The notes under the pieces were generated by a model, which worked only from the letters and a program-made list of their open reading frames with translations, was not told where the DNA came from and did not search any database. Below, in pieces: positions 9,238-18,099 of a stretch of DNA of 64,000 nucleotides. Source of the stretch: Paludibacteraceae bacterium (lineage in GTDB: Bacteria; Bacteroidota; Bacteroidia; Bacteroidales; Paludibacteraceae). Numbering within the stretch: the first letter of the stretch is position 1; the number at the start of each line of letters is the position of its first letter. Location of the stretch: NCBI GenBank assembly GCA_024401435.1, contig JAKSLB010000005.1, positions 124,001 through 188,000 on the forward strand, in the 5' to 3' direction. The translations under genes and the position numbers were made by a program.

Positions 9238-10802
9238 AGAAGATAGTTTACATATTAAGTTTAGTTGTCATCTTCTTCTTGAATTTGTCACGACTAAATG
9301 CACAAATAGATGGATCACACTTAATGTTTGATTTGGGTGGTGGTGTACATACGATGTTGTATGATCCTCATTGGGGAGAAAATAAGATCGGTATGGGTGG
9401 TAAGATAGGGTTGAATTATGCTTACTATTTCAATCAAAATTTTGGTTTCGGATTAGGTTCATATTGTTCTTTATATTCGTCAAAATATAAAGTGAAAGAT
9501 TTTGAATTGTCTGATGGAAAGAAACAAATAGATGATTTGAATTATGATTATACCTATGTTTTATATGCAAAATCTCATTTGAATGAAACTGAAAGAGTCG
9601 TTTCGTTATATTTCCCTATTTCTTTCCGTACACAATTCCAAATCGGATGGTATTGGGATATGCGTGTGAATGTAGGTGCGTCTATTGAACTTCCTCTTTT
9701 AAAAAGATATTATACAGAAGGTGATGTTACGACATCCGCCTATTATGAGGAATTAAATATTTTGTTCCATGACATGCCTAATCATGGATTTATGAAAGAA
9801 AAGTATTCTGTTCATGATGATTTCATAACTAAAAAGGTTGGAATTTCTCCTTTTATTGATTTGGGATTTTCTCGTATGATTGATTCTCATTGGCGTTTTT
9901 ATTTGGGAGTTTATGCTTCTTTAAGTGCTATGAATTTGTTGAAAGACAACGAGAATCCTCAATTTTACGATTCTACATCAGACAGAAAACCTCAGAATGC
10001 TTTTGCGTCTGACTTAAGTGAAAGTATGCGATTGTTTAAGGCTGGAGCTGCTATTGGTTTTATTTATCAGTTTAGAGAAGATAATAAAGGTAATTTGGTA
10101 CAAACAGCACAGTTCGAATTGGATTCAATCATACCAGCTGTCTATGACGTAAAGGAAGAGGAACCTGTTAAAGAGGAGGTTGTTGTTTCTATCGATACCA
10201 CTTGTGAAGATGTAGTAGATATCAATTGGAAATGGTTGGCAGATTCTACCGCTAAGGCGGAAGGTTTGAAGGGTTGGAATAGTTCTTCGTCTTATAATAA
10301 TACTCCTAAGCGTACTGTAACTCCTAAGGTTGAAAAGAAACCAGCAACTCCATCTAATGAAAAGCCTATTGACACTACTACAGTAATCAAGCAAGAGCCT
10401 GTTGTAGAACCTATTCAAGAAGTGATAGAAGAGGTAAAGACGGAGGAACCGGTTTCCCCGGTTCATATAGAAGAAGATGTGCCTTCCAAAAAGATTGGCG
10501 ACGTTACAGTTCGTACAAAGAAAATAAAAGTACTTTGTAGTAATGGAACATCTTTCATATTAGAATATACAGATCCGGGGGATGGTAATTTAACATCTTC
10601 TATGAAGGGAGAATTATTGGTTGTTGCTAACATTTTAAAGACAAATGCTTCTCAAAAGGTAACGTTGACAGATGAAAGTCAGTATTCGGGTATGAGTAAG
10701 TATGTAAAACAAAAGAATATGCTTTATTTCTCCAAAATTAAGAGATTCTTACTTCAATATGGTGCTCGTCCTGAGCAAGTTGTATATGGTGATTCCGAAT
10801 AA
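9234..10802 (+). CDS. Outer-membrane beta-barrel protein with degenerate OmpA-like C-terminus
   Basis: The 522-residue protein has a signal peptide ending around residue 23 (LNAQ) and an N-terminal part of alternating polar/aromatic strands (FDLGGGVHTMLYD, GLNYAYYFNQNFGFGLG, SPFIDLGFSRM) typical of an 8-12-strand outer-membrane barrel, to about residue 285. A linker rich in Pro, Glu, Val and Lys follows (about 300-415). The last ~85 residues are spaced like an OmpA peptidoglycan-binding domain (LLVVANILKTNASQKVTL ... FLLQYGARPEQVVYGDSE). However, the usual GHTD aspartate and the RA arginine motif that grip diaminopimelate are not conserved (the corresponding stretch reads TLTDESQYSG). It overlaps the upstream gene by 4 bp, so translation is probably coupled. 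Likely an envelope partner of the upstream surface protein; role inferred only from context. Confidence 0.7.
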   Translation: MKKIVYILSLVVIFFLNLSRLNAQIDGSHLMFDLGGGVHTMLYDPHWGENKIGMGGKIGLNYAYYFNQNFGFGLGSYCSLYSSKYKVKDFELSDGKKQIDDLNYDYTYVLYAKSHLNETERVVSLYFPISFRTQFQIGWYWDMRVNVGASIELPLLKRYYTEGDVTTSAYYEELNILFHDMPNHGFMKEKYSVHDDFITKKVGISPFIDLGFSRMIDSHWRFYLGVYASLSAMNLLKDNENPQFYDSTSDRKPQNAFASDLSESMRLFKAGAAIGFIYQFREDNKGNLVQTAQFELDSIIPAVYDVKEEEPVKEEVVVSIDTTCEDVVDINWKWLADSTAKAEGLKGWNSSSSYNNTPKRTVTPKVEKKPATPSNEKPIDTTTVIKQEPVVEPIQEVIEEVKTEEPVSPVHIEEDVPSKKIGDVTVRTKKIKVLCSNGTSFILEYTDPGDGNLTSSMKGELLVVANILKTNASQKVTLTDESQYSGMSKYVKQKNMLYFSKIKRFLLQYGARPEQVVYGDSE

Positions 10803-10835
10803 ATACTGAAATTTAGTGATATGTAAGAATATTTT

Positions 10836-10883
10836 GGCTGTCATTTTATTTGAAATATAAAATAGATGACAGCCATTTTTTTT
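10836..10883 (+). terminator. Intrinsic terminator after the barrel gene
   Basis: GGCTGTCAT pairs with ATGACAGCC, extended by an inner AT stem, and is followed by a run of T. It ends the YD-repeat/GLUG/barrel operon before the large Ig-repeat gene. Confidence 0.85.
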
Positions 10884-11099
10884 CGTTGTAAAAAAATGAA
10901 CGTTCGTTGAATTTTTAATATTTTTTAAATGTTTTATTATGATATTAGAATTTATTTTGAGATATTTGCGGACGATGAATAATAGGGGAAAGAAAAGGGT
11001 GAGATTGAAGAGTGAATAAGTCTATTCTTTTTTTTCTTATGACAAGATGAGTGACTATATGTTAGTTGCGTCGTAAATTATTAGTGAAAACAGATAATT

Positions 11100-14000
11100 A
11101 TGTCCTTAAATCTAATTACTGGTACAATCCAGAAGGGTAAATATGGAGTGGCAATCTTAGTGTCATTCTTTACAGTGATGAGTGTTTATTCACAGCTTGA
11201 TAAGCCTAATGTGGACACTCCAAATCTTAGTTTTGAAAACGGAAATTTTGAGGGTTGGGAGTGTTATACAGGTGGATTTTATTTTGATACAACGGATAGC
11301 ACTTATAAGTTCGAAAATTGGAATCAAGTGTCTGGTAACGAAATGGGCGCTGATAACAGGAAACATTTTGTTATAAAGAACAATGCGGAAGATGTTCCTG
11401 ATGATAATTTGAGATGTTATTTGACGTCTACCAATCCGGAAGGAAAATTGACTGCTCGTATAGGCTCTATTGAAACAGCAGAAAATTCTGGAAGGAAGAG
11501 CGCTATGGCAGAAAGATTGGTGTATAAGTTTACGGTAACGGAAAATACGACATTATTAACTTATCGATATGCTGTGGTGATGCATTGCCCCGATTTGGTT
11601 GGTGCAGGTGCAGCAAAAACAGAACACACAGGAGAACAATATCCTACATTCCAAATGAATGTGAATCTGTATAATCCTAAGACAGGTACAACTTCTCTTT
11701 TACAATGTGGTAATTTTAAGGTTAATGCAGCTGGAACTAATGCGATAGCATTGAAATTAACATCGGATGAAGGTGATTGTCCGTCATCTCCTCTTCATAG
11801 AGATAGATCATTGTATGAATTTGCATATGTCCCTTGGACTTATGGTAATTTTGATCTTTCTAATCATGTGGGTGAAGAAGTGACAATTGAAATTATAAAT
11901 CGAGATTGTTTGAGTTTGAAAACTGGTAATACTGGTGGAATAGGCGGAATAGGCGGAATAGGTGCTGGCGGCGGAGCAACTGAAACAATATCAGGAGGTC
12001 AACACCGATCTTATGGTTATTTTTGGGCAGAAACAAAAAAATTGGAATTGACAGTTAAGAATTGTATTGGTGAAGATGCAGTTTTCTATGCTCCAAAGGG
12101 ATTTGATCGATATGAATGGAAAAGTAAAAACAATGTAAATATTGTAGTTGATCCAACCGATCCATCTATTGCAACGATTGCTAATGATTTAAAAGTGCCA
12201 GGAGATGAAATTGAGTGTATAGTTCATAATTCAGACGATTGTAAATCTGAAGTGAGATTATCTGCTGTCTTAGACGAGATGACTGCATCATTAGATTTCG
12301 ATTTTGAAAATGATTGTGATGGATTGGTTCATTTTAAAGATATTAAAGATAATGTTGTTGGTGATGCTGTCTCAGGTTATTTGTGGGATTTCGGAAATGG
12401 GAAGACGTCTGCACAAAGAGAGCCTGATGCTATGTATATGGAGCCAAAGGATTATAATGTTAAGTTGACAATTCAAACAGAATTAGGTTGTACAGCTTCT
12501 ATTGAAAAAATTGTAGATGTACGTTATTTCCCGAAATTGAATATTTCTTCAGAAAGTGAGGTTTGCCGTGGAGATACTATTTCTTTGGTTGCTATAGGTG
12601 CTTCTGATAAAAGTATATACAAATGGGATACCGGAGATAGTACAATGGAAATCCGAAGAAAAATTGATGCTTCTCAGGTGTTCAAATTGGAGGTGATTGA
12701 TGAGTATTTGTGCTCATATACAGCTAATTTCCGTGTTTCTGTAAAGGAGAGCCCAATGTTGTTGATAAAGGGAAGTGATGAGGTTTGCTTGGGGGATACG
12801 GCAGCGTTGACAGCAATTGAGTTCGGAAGTGCAACAGGTCAAGATGTGTCATTCGTATGGGACATTGGTACTACGGGCGCAGATATGAAGGCTCGTCCAT
12901 TGCAGGATAATACAGTTTATACAGTAACGGCTTCCTATAAAAATGGCTGTTATACTGAAATGTCGAAGACTATTAGGGTAAATCCTCTTCCGGTTGTATC
13001 TGTGTCGGGTGATGGTTTGATATGCCAAAATGATCCTGCTAATTTAAAGGCAGATGTCGTTTCTTCAAATGGCGATGTTACCTATATTTGGAAAGATTTA
13101 TTTAACGGACCAGTTCGAACAGTATATCCAGATACAACAACAGTTTATTCTGTATATTGTGTTGATGCAAAGAATTGTGTGTCACGTCCAGAAGAGTTTA
13201 CTGTAAAGGTAAAAGAGTTGCCTGATGTAAAGATAACAGGTGATTCTGCAATATGCGAAGGTAAAAGTACAAATCTTACAGTAACGGGTGTTAGTTCAAA
13301 TGTCGTTTGGTATGATGGAACCATTGGTCAAACTACTATTACTCGTACACCAACGCAGGATACTATTTATTGGGTAGAGGGTACATCAAACAATTGTAAG
13401 GGACGTGCGGAGTTTAAGGTTAAGTTGTTGGATGTTCCAACAGTATGGATAGAAGGTAATACTACGATTTGTCAAGGCGATACAACTAGATTGTATGCAA
13501 AGGGTGCAGATACATATATATGGAATACTTCGGATGTTACAGATTCTATTGATGTTCATCCATATTCAATGTCTGATTATACTGTAACGGGTACTACTAC
13601 GAATGGAGGTTGCGTGGGTACAGCTTCTATACGTGTGAACGTTAATGAACCGCCTACAATTAATATTACGGGAGATCGGGAAGTGTGTGATGGAGATGAT
13701 GCTCAGGTTTCTGTTTCTGGAGCTGCTGAATATTTTTGGAGTAACAATGCGTATGGACCTAAAGTTACTCTAAAAATAACAAAAGATGATACGTTGACTG
13801 TTCGTTGCATTGATGATAATTTATGTGAAGCAACTGCGAAATGGACCATCAAAAAGAAGGAACTTCCAGTTCTTTCTTACACAGGTGAGACAGCTGTATG
13901 TTCTGGTCAAATTTTGACAGTTACAGCTTCTGGTGCTAATACGTATGAATGGCAAGATGGAACAGGTACATCTGTCTTTAGTAGAGTACTTGAAAATGAT

Positions 14001-15737
14001 ATGGAGTTGAAGGTTAAAGGATTTATTAACGGATGTTCTTCGTCTATGATTATTCCTGTTAGTATTTTACCAGTTCCATCATTATGGGTGTCAGGTAGTG
14101 GTGTAACGGGTGTTTGTGCTGGTGATTCTGCATCGTTGATTGGACATGGTGCTGATTATTATCAATGGAGTAATGGTCAAAAAGCGGATACGATTACAAT
14201 TTATCCATCAAATTCTACGGAATATTCTTTGTATGGTTATACGGAAAAGGGTTGTGAGGTGATGATACCAGTTCCAGTAAAAGTAAATCCTAATCCTATG
14301 GTGTATACGAAAGGAGATGATAAAGCTTGTCAAGGAACGTTGGCGAATATTGAAGCTTTGGATGCTAATGGTGAAACAGCAAGTTTCTCATGGGGAACGG
14401 GTAATATCGGTTCTATTATTACTCCTATGATTATGTCTGATACTTCATTTACGGTAACTGCTGAGAATAAGTACGGCTGTAAGGGTACTGCTGTTCACGA
14501 GGTTATTTTGACAGAACTTCCAGAACTGTCATATGTCGGAAAAACAACGGTATGTTATGGAGAATCAACTACTATTCAAGGTACAGGAGCATTAACCTAT
14601 AGTTGGAATGATGGTGCTAATGAATATAGTGGATCTTCTATAAATGTTACACCAAAATCAAATACGGTTATTCGTATGACGGGTAGCAATGTAAGTAACT
14701 GCCCAGCAACGATTGATATCCAAATTATTGTTCAATCTTTGCCTTCTGTCTTTATTTCTGGTGATTCAGCGGTGTGCTTAGGTGAAGAGTTCTCCTTGTA
14801 TGCTTCAGGTGCTGACACCTATAAATGGAATACAGGTGATGAAACTTCGGATATAACATATAATACAAGTTCCACAACGGAATATACTGTTTACGGTACA
14901 AATGCGCAAGGTTGTACATCTAAAGCAACTAAGATTGTTCAAGTTCGTCCTTCTCCTATGGTTAGCATAGAGAAAGGTCCTCAGTCAGGTTGCCCAGGTT
15001 TGCCAGATACTATTCATTTGTCTGCTAAAGGTGCTGATGTGTACAAATGGTCGAGCGAACCATATAGTGCTAGTATCGCATTGAATGGTTTGACTGCAAA
15101 TTTGGCTGCTACTATTGATGGTCCAACAACTGTTACGGTTGAGGGTACTGATGTGTTTGGTTGTACGGGTACGGCAAAAGTTGATGTGGATTTGGTTCCA
15201 CGTCATGATATAGAGTTCTCTGTTTCTCCTGATTTCGTTGAAGAAGGAAGTTCGAATGTTCGATTTAATGGAGTATTCCCTAAAACTGCTAAATGGTATT
15301 GGGAAACAGGTGATAATATGATAGAAGAAACTGGTGTGAATACATCTCACTATTATGATCCTAATGCGGCAGATTCATTTATTGTAAAAGTTCGTGCAAT
15401 CGATCAGTTCGGATGTGAATATACGGGTCGTTCCACTGTCTATACATGGTTGGATTTCTGGGCTGCAGAAGGTTTCACACCTAATGGAGATGATTTGAAT
15501 GATACATTTAAATTCTATGGCGGCGAATTCGTAGATGATTTCTCTTTCATTATTTTTAATAGATTGGGCGAAATCGTTTTCGAAGGACAAAGTATCAACG
15601 ACGAATGGGATGGTACTACTATAGATGGAGAGAAATGCCCTTGGGGTGTTTATGGTTGGTATTGCAAGTATAAGAGTAATTACAAAGGTATCAACAAGGA
15701 AGGTGAGCGAAGAGGTTTTGTCTCTTTAATTAGATAA
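11100..15737 (+). CDS. Giant Ig/PKD-repeat surface protein with T9SS type B (CHU_C) sorting domain
   Basis: The 1545-residue protein begins with a signal peptide ending near residue 33 (VYSQ). An N-terminal domain (about 35-320) looks like a galactose-binding or jelly-roll fold (LSFENGNFEGWECYTGG). One PKD domain follows (GYLWDFGNGKTSAQREPD, about 420-450). Next are twelve repeats of about 75-80 residues with the signature ISGxxxVCxGDxxxLxAxGAxxYxWxxG, each with paired cysteines, and a final PKD-like domain. The C-terminal CHU_C domain has EGFTPNGDDLNDTF and ends RGFVSLIR. This is the build of SprB-like adhesins and other type B T9SS cargo, which rely on a PorP/SprF-like partner; one follows 8 bp downstream. 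Likely a cell-surface adhesin; ligand unknown. Confidence 0.88.
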   Translation: MSLNLITGTIQKGKYGVAILVSFFTVMSVYSQLDKPNVDTPNLSFENGNFEGWECYTGGFYFDTTDSTYKFENWNQVSGNEMGADNRKHFVIKNNAEDVPDDNLRCYLTSTNPEGKLTARIGSIETAENSGRKSAMAERLVYKFTVTENTTLLTYRYAVVMHCPDLVGAGAAKTEHTGEQYPTFQMNVNLYNPKTGTTSLLQCGNFKVNAAGTNAIALKLTSDEGDCPSSPLHRDRSLYEFAYVPWTYGNFDLSNHVGEEVTIEIINRDCLSLKTGNTGGIGGIGGIGAGGGATETISGGQHRSYGYFWAETKKLELTVKNCIGEDAVFYAPKGFDRYEWKSKNNVNIVVDPTDPSIATIANDLKVPGDEIECIVHNSDDCKSEVRLSAVLDEMTASLDFDFENDCDGLVHFKDIKDNVVGDAVSGYLWDFGNGKTSAQREPDAMYMEPKDYNVKLTIQTELGCTASIEKIVDVRYFPKLNISSESEVCRGDTISLVAIGASDKSIYKWDTGDSTMEIRRKIDASQVFKLEVIDEYLCSYTANFRVSVKESPMLLIKGSDEVCLGDTAALTAIEFGSATGQDVSFVWDIGTTGADMKARPLQDNTVYTVTASYKNGCYTEMSKTIRVNPLPVVSVSGDGLICQNDPANLKADVVSSNGDVTYIWKDLFNGPVRTVYPDTTTVYSVYCVDAKNCVSRPEEFTVKVKELPDVKITGDSAICEGKSTNLTVTGVSSNVVWYDGTIGQTTITRTPTQDTIYWVEGTSNNCKGRAEFKVKLLDVPTVWIEGNTTICQGDTTRLYAKGADTYIWNTSDVTDSIDVHPYSMSDYTVTGTTTNGGCVGTASIRVNVNEPPTINITGDREVCDGDDAQVSVSGAAEYFWSNNAYGPKVTLKITKDDTLTVRCIDDNLCEATAKWTIKKKELPVLSYTGETAVCSGQILTVTASGANTYEWQDGTGTSVFSRVLENDMELKVKGFINGCSSSMIIPVSILPVPSLWVSGSGVTGVCAGDSASLIGHGADYYQWSNGQKADTITIYPSNSTEYSLYGYTEKGCEVMIPVPVKVNPNPMVYTKGDDKACQGTLANIEALDANGETASFSWGTGNIGSIITPMIMSDTSFTVTAENKYGCKGTAVHEVILTELPELSYVGKTTVCYGESTTIQGTGALTYSWNDGANEYSGSSINVTPKSNTVIRMTGSNVSNCPATIDIQIIVQSLPSVFISGDSAVCLGEEFSLYASGADTYKWNTGDETSDITYNTSSTTEYTVYGTNAQGCTSKATKIVQVRPSPMVSIEKGPQSGCPGLPDTIHLSAKGADVYKWSSEPYSASIALNGLTANLAATIDGPTTVTVEGTDVFGCTGTAKVDVDLVPRHDIEFSVSPDFVEEGSSNVRFNGVFPKTAKWYWETGDNMIEETGVNTSHYYDPNAADSFIVKVRAIDQFGCEYTGRSTVYTWLDFWAAEGFTPNGDDLNDTFKFYGGEFVDDFSFIIFNRLGEIVFEGQSINDEWDGTTIDGEKCPWGVYGWYCKYKSNYKGINKEGERRGFVSLIR
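11934..11960 (+). repeat. 9-bp tandem repeat coding for Gly-Gly-Ile
   Basis: Three copies of the 9-bp unit GGCGGAATA (first copy GGTGGAATA), followed by a diverged GGTGCTGGC, encode GGIGGIGGIGAGGG inside the N-terminal domain of the giant surface protein. The unit keeps the frame, so changes in copy number would only lengthen a flexible loop. Confidence 0.8.
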
Positions 15738-15745
15738 CCATTATT

Positions 15746-16726
15746 ATGATGAAAAAGATAGTATTGTTTTTATGGGCATTCTGCCTTTCTGTAGCAATTC
15801 AGGCACAAGATTATACCTTAGTAGGACATAATCTTACACCGTTTAGCTTAAACCCGTCTTTGGCTGGAAATGCGTATGATATACGTTTCGGTCTTAGTTA
15901 TAGACAACAGTGGTTAGCTTTAGGGAATAATTACCATACGGTAAGAGCTTCTTATGATCAAAGTTTCCATCGTAGAATATGTTCCGTTGGATTTGCCTAT
16001 GCATTTGATAATATGGCGAATGGAGTATATACAGTGAATGAATTTTCACCTACTTATGCTCATACACTTAAGGTGAAAGAGGAACAATATATACGTTTGG
16101 GTTTACAAGGTTCTTTATACCTCAATCATTTAGAATGGGATAAAATACGTTATGGAGATCAGTATGATATGAATACCAGAAGACCTTCGTTAGAAACATT
16201 GGAAAATTTCGAGGAAGATACTCGATTACATTTTGATTTCTCTGTCGGTGCTTCCTATCTAATTGAAAATAGATTAACGATTGGTGCTGCTGTTTATCAT
16301 GTTACAGAACCCAATAATGGATTTATGGAGTTGAAAGATAATGTTTTGCATAGAAAGTATGTCGGACATATCAACTTTATTCAAGATTTGCAATATAAGA
16401 ATGGTTTGTGGGGTAGAGAGAGCCTTTCTGGAAAGTATATCTTCGTGAATGGTTCGTATCAGCGACAGGATGTTTATCAAATGTTGAATGTTGGTCTTGG
16501 ATTCGCATGGGACCCTTTGGTCTTTGGTGTTTCTGATAAAAATGATTTCGATGGTGTGAATGTGATTGGTTTAATGGCAGGTGGTCATTATAAGGGAATC
16601 CAATTCTTTTATGTCTTTGATTTGTTTACATCATCCAAAAAGAACGGATCATGGTCGCATGAATTTAACTTCATTTATATTATAAAACACGTAGAAAAAT
16701 ATCCTTGCCCTGTTGTTTATTGGTAA
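15746..16726 (+). CDS. PorP/SprF-family T9SS outer-membrane protein
   Basis: The 326-residue protein has a signal peptide (cut after AIQA) followed by the family hallmark at the mature N-terminus: HNLTPFSLNPSLAGNAYDIR, then FGLSYRQQWLAL. The rest is a repetitive barrel of YxFD/YxxLGLG strands, and it ends in KYPCPVVYW. PorP/SprF proteins sit in the outer membrane, bind T9SS components and serve as the partner for exporting or anchoring CHU_C (type B) cargo. Cargo and partner genes are commonly adjacent, as here, where the 1545-residue type B protein ends 8 bp upstream. The pair is therefore likely dedicated and co-transcribed. The length is normal for the family. Confidence 0.92.
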   Translation: MMKKIVLFLWAFCLSVAIQAQDYTLVGHNLTPFSLNPSLAGNAYDIRFGLSYRQQWLALGNNYHTVRASYDQSFHRRICSVGFAYAFDNMANGVYTVNEFSPTYAHTLKVKEEQYIRLGLQGSLYLNHLEWDKIRYGDQYDMNTRRPSLETLENFEEDTRLHFDFSVGASYLIENRLTIGAAVYHVTEPNNGFMELKDNVLHRKYVGHINFIQDLQYKNGLWGRESLSGKYIFVNGSYQRQDVYQMLNVGLGFAWDPLVFGVSDKNDFDGVNVIGLMAGGHYKGIQFFYVFDLFTSSKKNGSWSHEFNFIYIIKHVEKYPCPVVYW

Positions 16727-16764
16727 TTCTGGATAGGATCATTCATAACATTATTATAATCAAT

Positions 16765-16822
16765 AACCTTCCCCGTTTAAGAGAATGTGAGTTTTCTTAA
16801 AATTAGGGAAGGTTTGTTTTTC
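16765..16822. terminator. Stem-loop between convergent porP/sprF and tenA genes
   Basis: AACCTTCCC (16765-16773) pairs with GGGAAGGTT (16806-16814), then GTTTTT on the plus strand. It lies between two convergent genes and plausibly ends both transcripts; the loop is long (about 32 nt). Confidence 0.6.
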
Positions 16823-17461
16823 CTATCTTATCTGGTTAATAAATTTAGTTTCTCCTATTGCTGCATGATAGAAACAGACATCCATTTCTTCTCTTGTTTC
16901 AGAAGAGGATTCCTCTGCTACGTGATTGGCTAATTGAATGATTGACTCAACTACTCTGTCCATTGTGGATGATGTGTAGGTGGTAATCCACTCTTCGTAT
17001 TTGTTGGGATGTGAGGCGTTTTTTATCATGTATTTACCGAGGTCGTTGTAATATTTAAAACAAGGTAATATGACAGCTAAAGATGTAGCTGCGTTGTTTT
17101 GTTGAATGATATTTGTTTCTAGTTCAATGTATTCTATCGTTGTTTTGCTTGGTATGATATAAGGAGATAATCCTCCTATTCTTTTTGCATATTTTTCCTC
17201 TATTTCTTTTTCTGCTAGTATTCCTTCACGAGATAATTGAAGAAACATCTCTTTGTGTTCTTTGGAGGGAATCATTTTTGCAATGTGAAGTAGATTATTG
17301 GCATATGCGTGTAGATATATGGTATCCTGCTCAAGGAAATGTTTAAATGAAGAATCGGATAGTTCTCCATTTACTAGTCCTTTGATTAGTCTACTATTGA
17401 GCATTAGTTCAAATTGCGGTTTGCATTTCTGAAAAATGCATTCACTCCAACAAGGATTCAT
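16823..17461 (-). CDS. tenA: TenA-family thiaminase II (aminopyrimidine aminohydrolase)
   Basis: I start at the ATG at 17461, which overlaps the thiE stop as ATGA. A longer open frame exists upstream but would run deep inside thiE with implausible Cys/Arg-rich sequence. The resulting 212-residue protein is all-helical with TenA features: an early FELMLNSRLIKGLVNGEL helix, HAYANNLLHIAKM, and LPCFKYYNDLG containing the active-site cysteine of the TenA_C class. The C-terminal helix ends YHAAIGETKFINQI with the conserved Glu. TenA hydrolyses aminopyrimidine breakdown products of thiamine so the hydroxymethylpyrimidine moiety can be reused. It is last in a TPP-riboswitch-controlled salvage operon, consistent with that role. 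Confidence 0.9.
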   Translation of the reverse strand: MNPCWSECIFQKCKPQFELMLNSRLIKGLVNGELSDSSFKHFLEQDTIYLHAYANNLLHIAKMIPSKEHKEMFLQLSREGILAEKEIEEKYAKRIGGLSPYIIPSKTTIEYIELETNIIQQNNAATSLAVILPCFKYYNDLGKYMIKNASHPNKYEEWITTYTSSTMDRVVESIIQLANHVAEESSSETREEMDVCFYHAAIGETKFINQIR

Positions 17462-18099
17462 TTGCAACGTGTCTTTGTAATGATTTCTTTTAATTTTATT
17501 GCTGCATTGTAGGGAGATTGTGCTGCAACTATTGCGGAAACGACAGCAACTCCTTCCACGCCGCATTTCATAACATCTTCAATTGTTTCCTGATTCATTC
17601 CTCCGATGGCAACAGCTCTGTGGTTAGATATTTTCATTGCCTCTCGTGTCCCATCTAAACCGAATGGTTGGGCAGTGTCTGTTTTGGTTGGTGTGGAAAA
17701 AACTGGAGAAATACCAATGTAATCAACATCAAGTAAGTTTGCTTTTTCTACTTCTTCCATGTTCTCAACAGATAGTCCGATAATTTTATCAGGACCTAAT
17801 AGTTGACGAGCTATATCATATGGCATATCCGATTGCCCAATATGAACGCCTTCTGCATCTACTGCAAGCGCTATGTCAATTCTATCATTGATAATTAAAG
17901 GTATGTTATAGTTGATTAGTCTTTCTTTTAATCTTCGTGCCAAATCTACAAACGTGGATGTGGAACAATCTTTTTCTCGTAATTGTACGATTGTTGCACC
18001 GCCTTTTACTGCTTCTTCTACAATCCATTCAATATCTCTTTCTCCTGCAAGAGGACGATCTGTTACCAGATATAATGATAAATCAAATTCTTTTTTCAT
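17458..18099 (-). CDS. thiE: Thiamine-phosphate synthase
   Basis: The 213-residue TIM-barrel protein carries the family motifs in order: ATIVQLREKD (about 35-44, pyrimidine binding), PLIINDRIDIALAVDAEGVHIGQSDMP (split here as IINDRIDIA and GVHIGQSD), IGLSVENMEE, YIGISPVFSTPTKTD (phosphate loop), AIGGMNQETIEDVMKCG and GVAVVSAI. It condenses HMP pyrophosphate with thiazole phosphate to make thiamine phosphate in the cytoplasm. The start ATG overlaps the thiM stop (ATGA) and the stop overlaps the tenA start, so all three are translationally coupled. Length is normal. With ThiM and TenA beside it and no thiC, thiG or thiD in the window, this locus reads as a salvage unit. Confidence 0.95.
   Translation of the reverse strand: MKKEFDLSLYLVTDRPLAGERDIEWIVEEAVKGGATIVQLREKDCSTSTFVDLARRLKERLINYNIPLIINDRIDIALAVDAEGVHIGQSDMPYDIARQLLGPDKIIGLSVENMEEVEKANLLDVDYIGISPVFSTPTKTDTAQPFGLDGTREAMKISNHRAVAIGGMNQETIEDVMKCGVEGVAVVSAIVAAQSPYNAAIKLKEIITKTRCK

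Noticed and set aside
17462-17566. N-terminal extension of tenA
   Set aside because: It lies in another frame inside thiE, is Cys/Arg rich and unlike any TenA; the ATGA overlap at 17458-17461 marks the true start.
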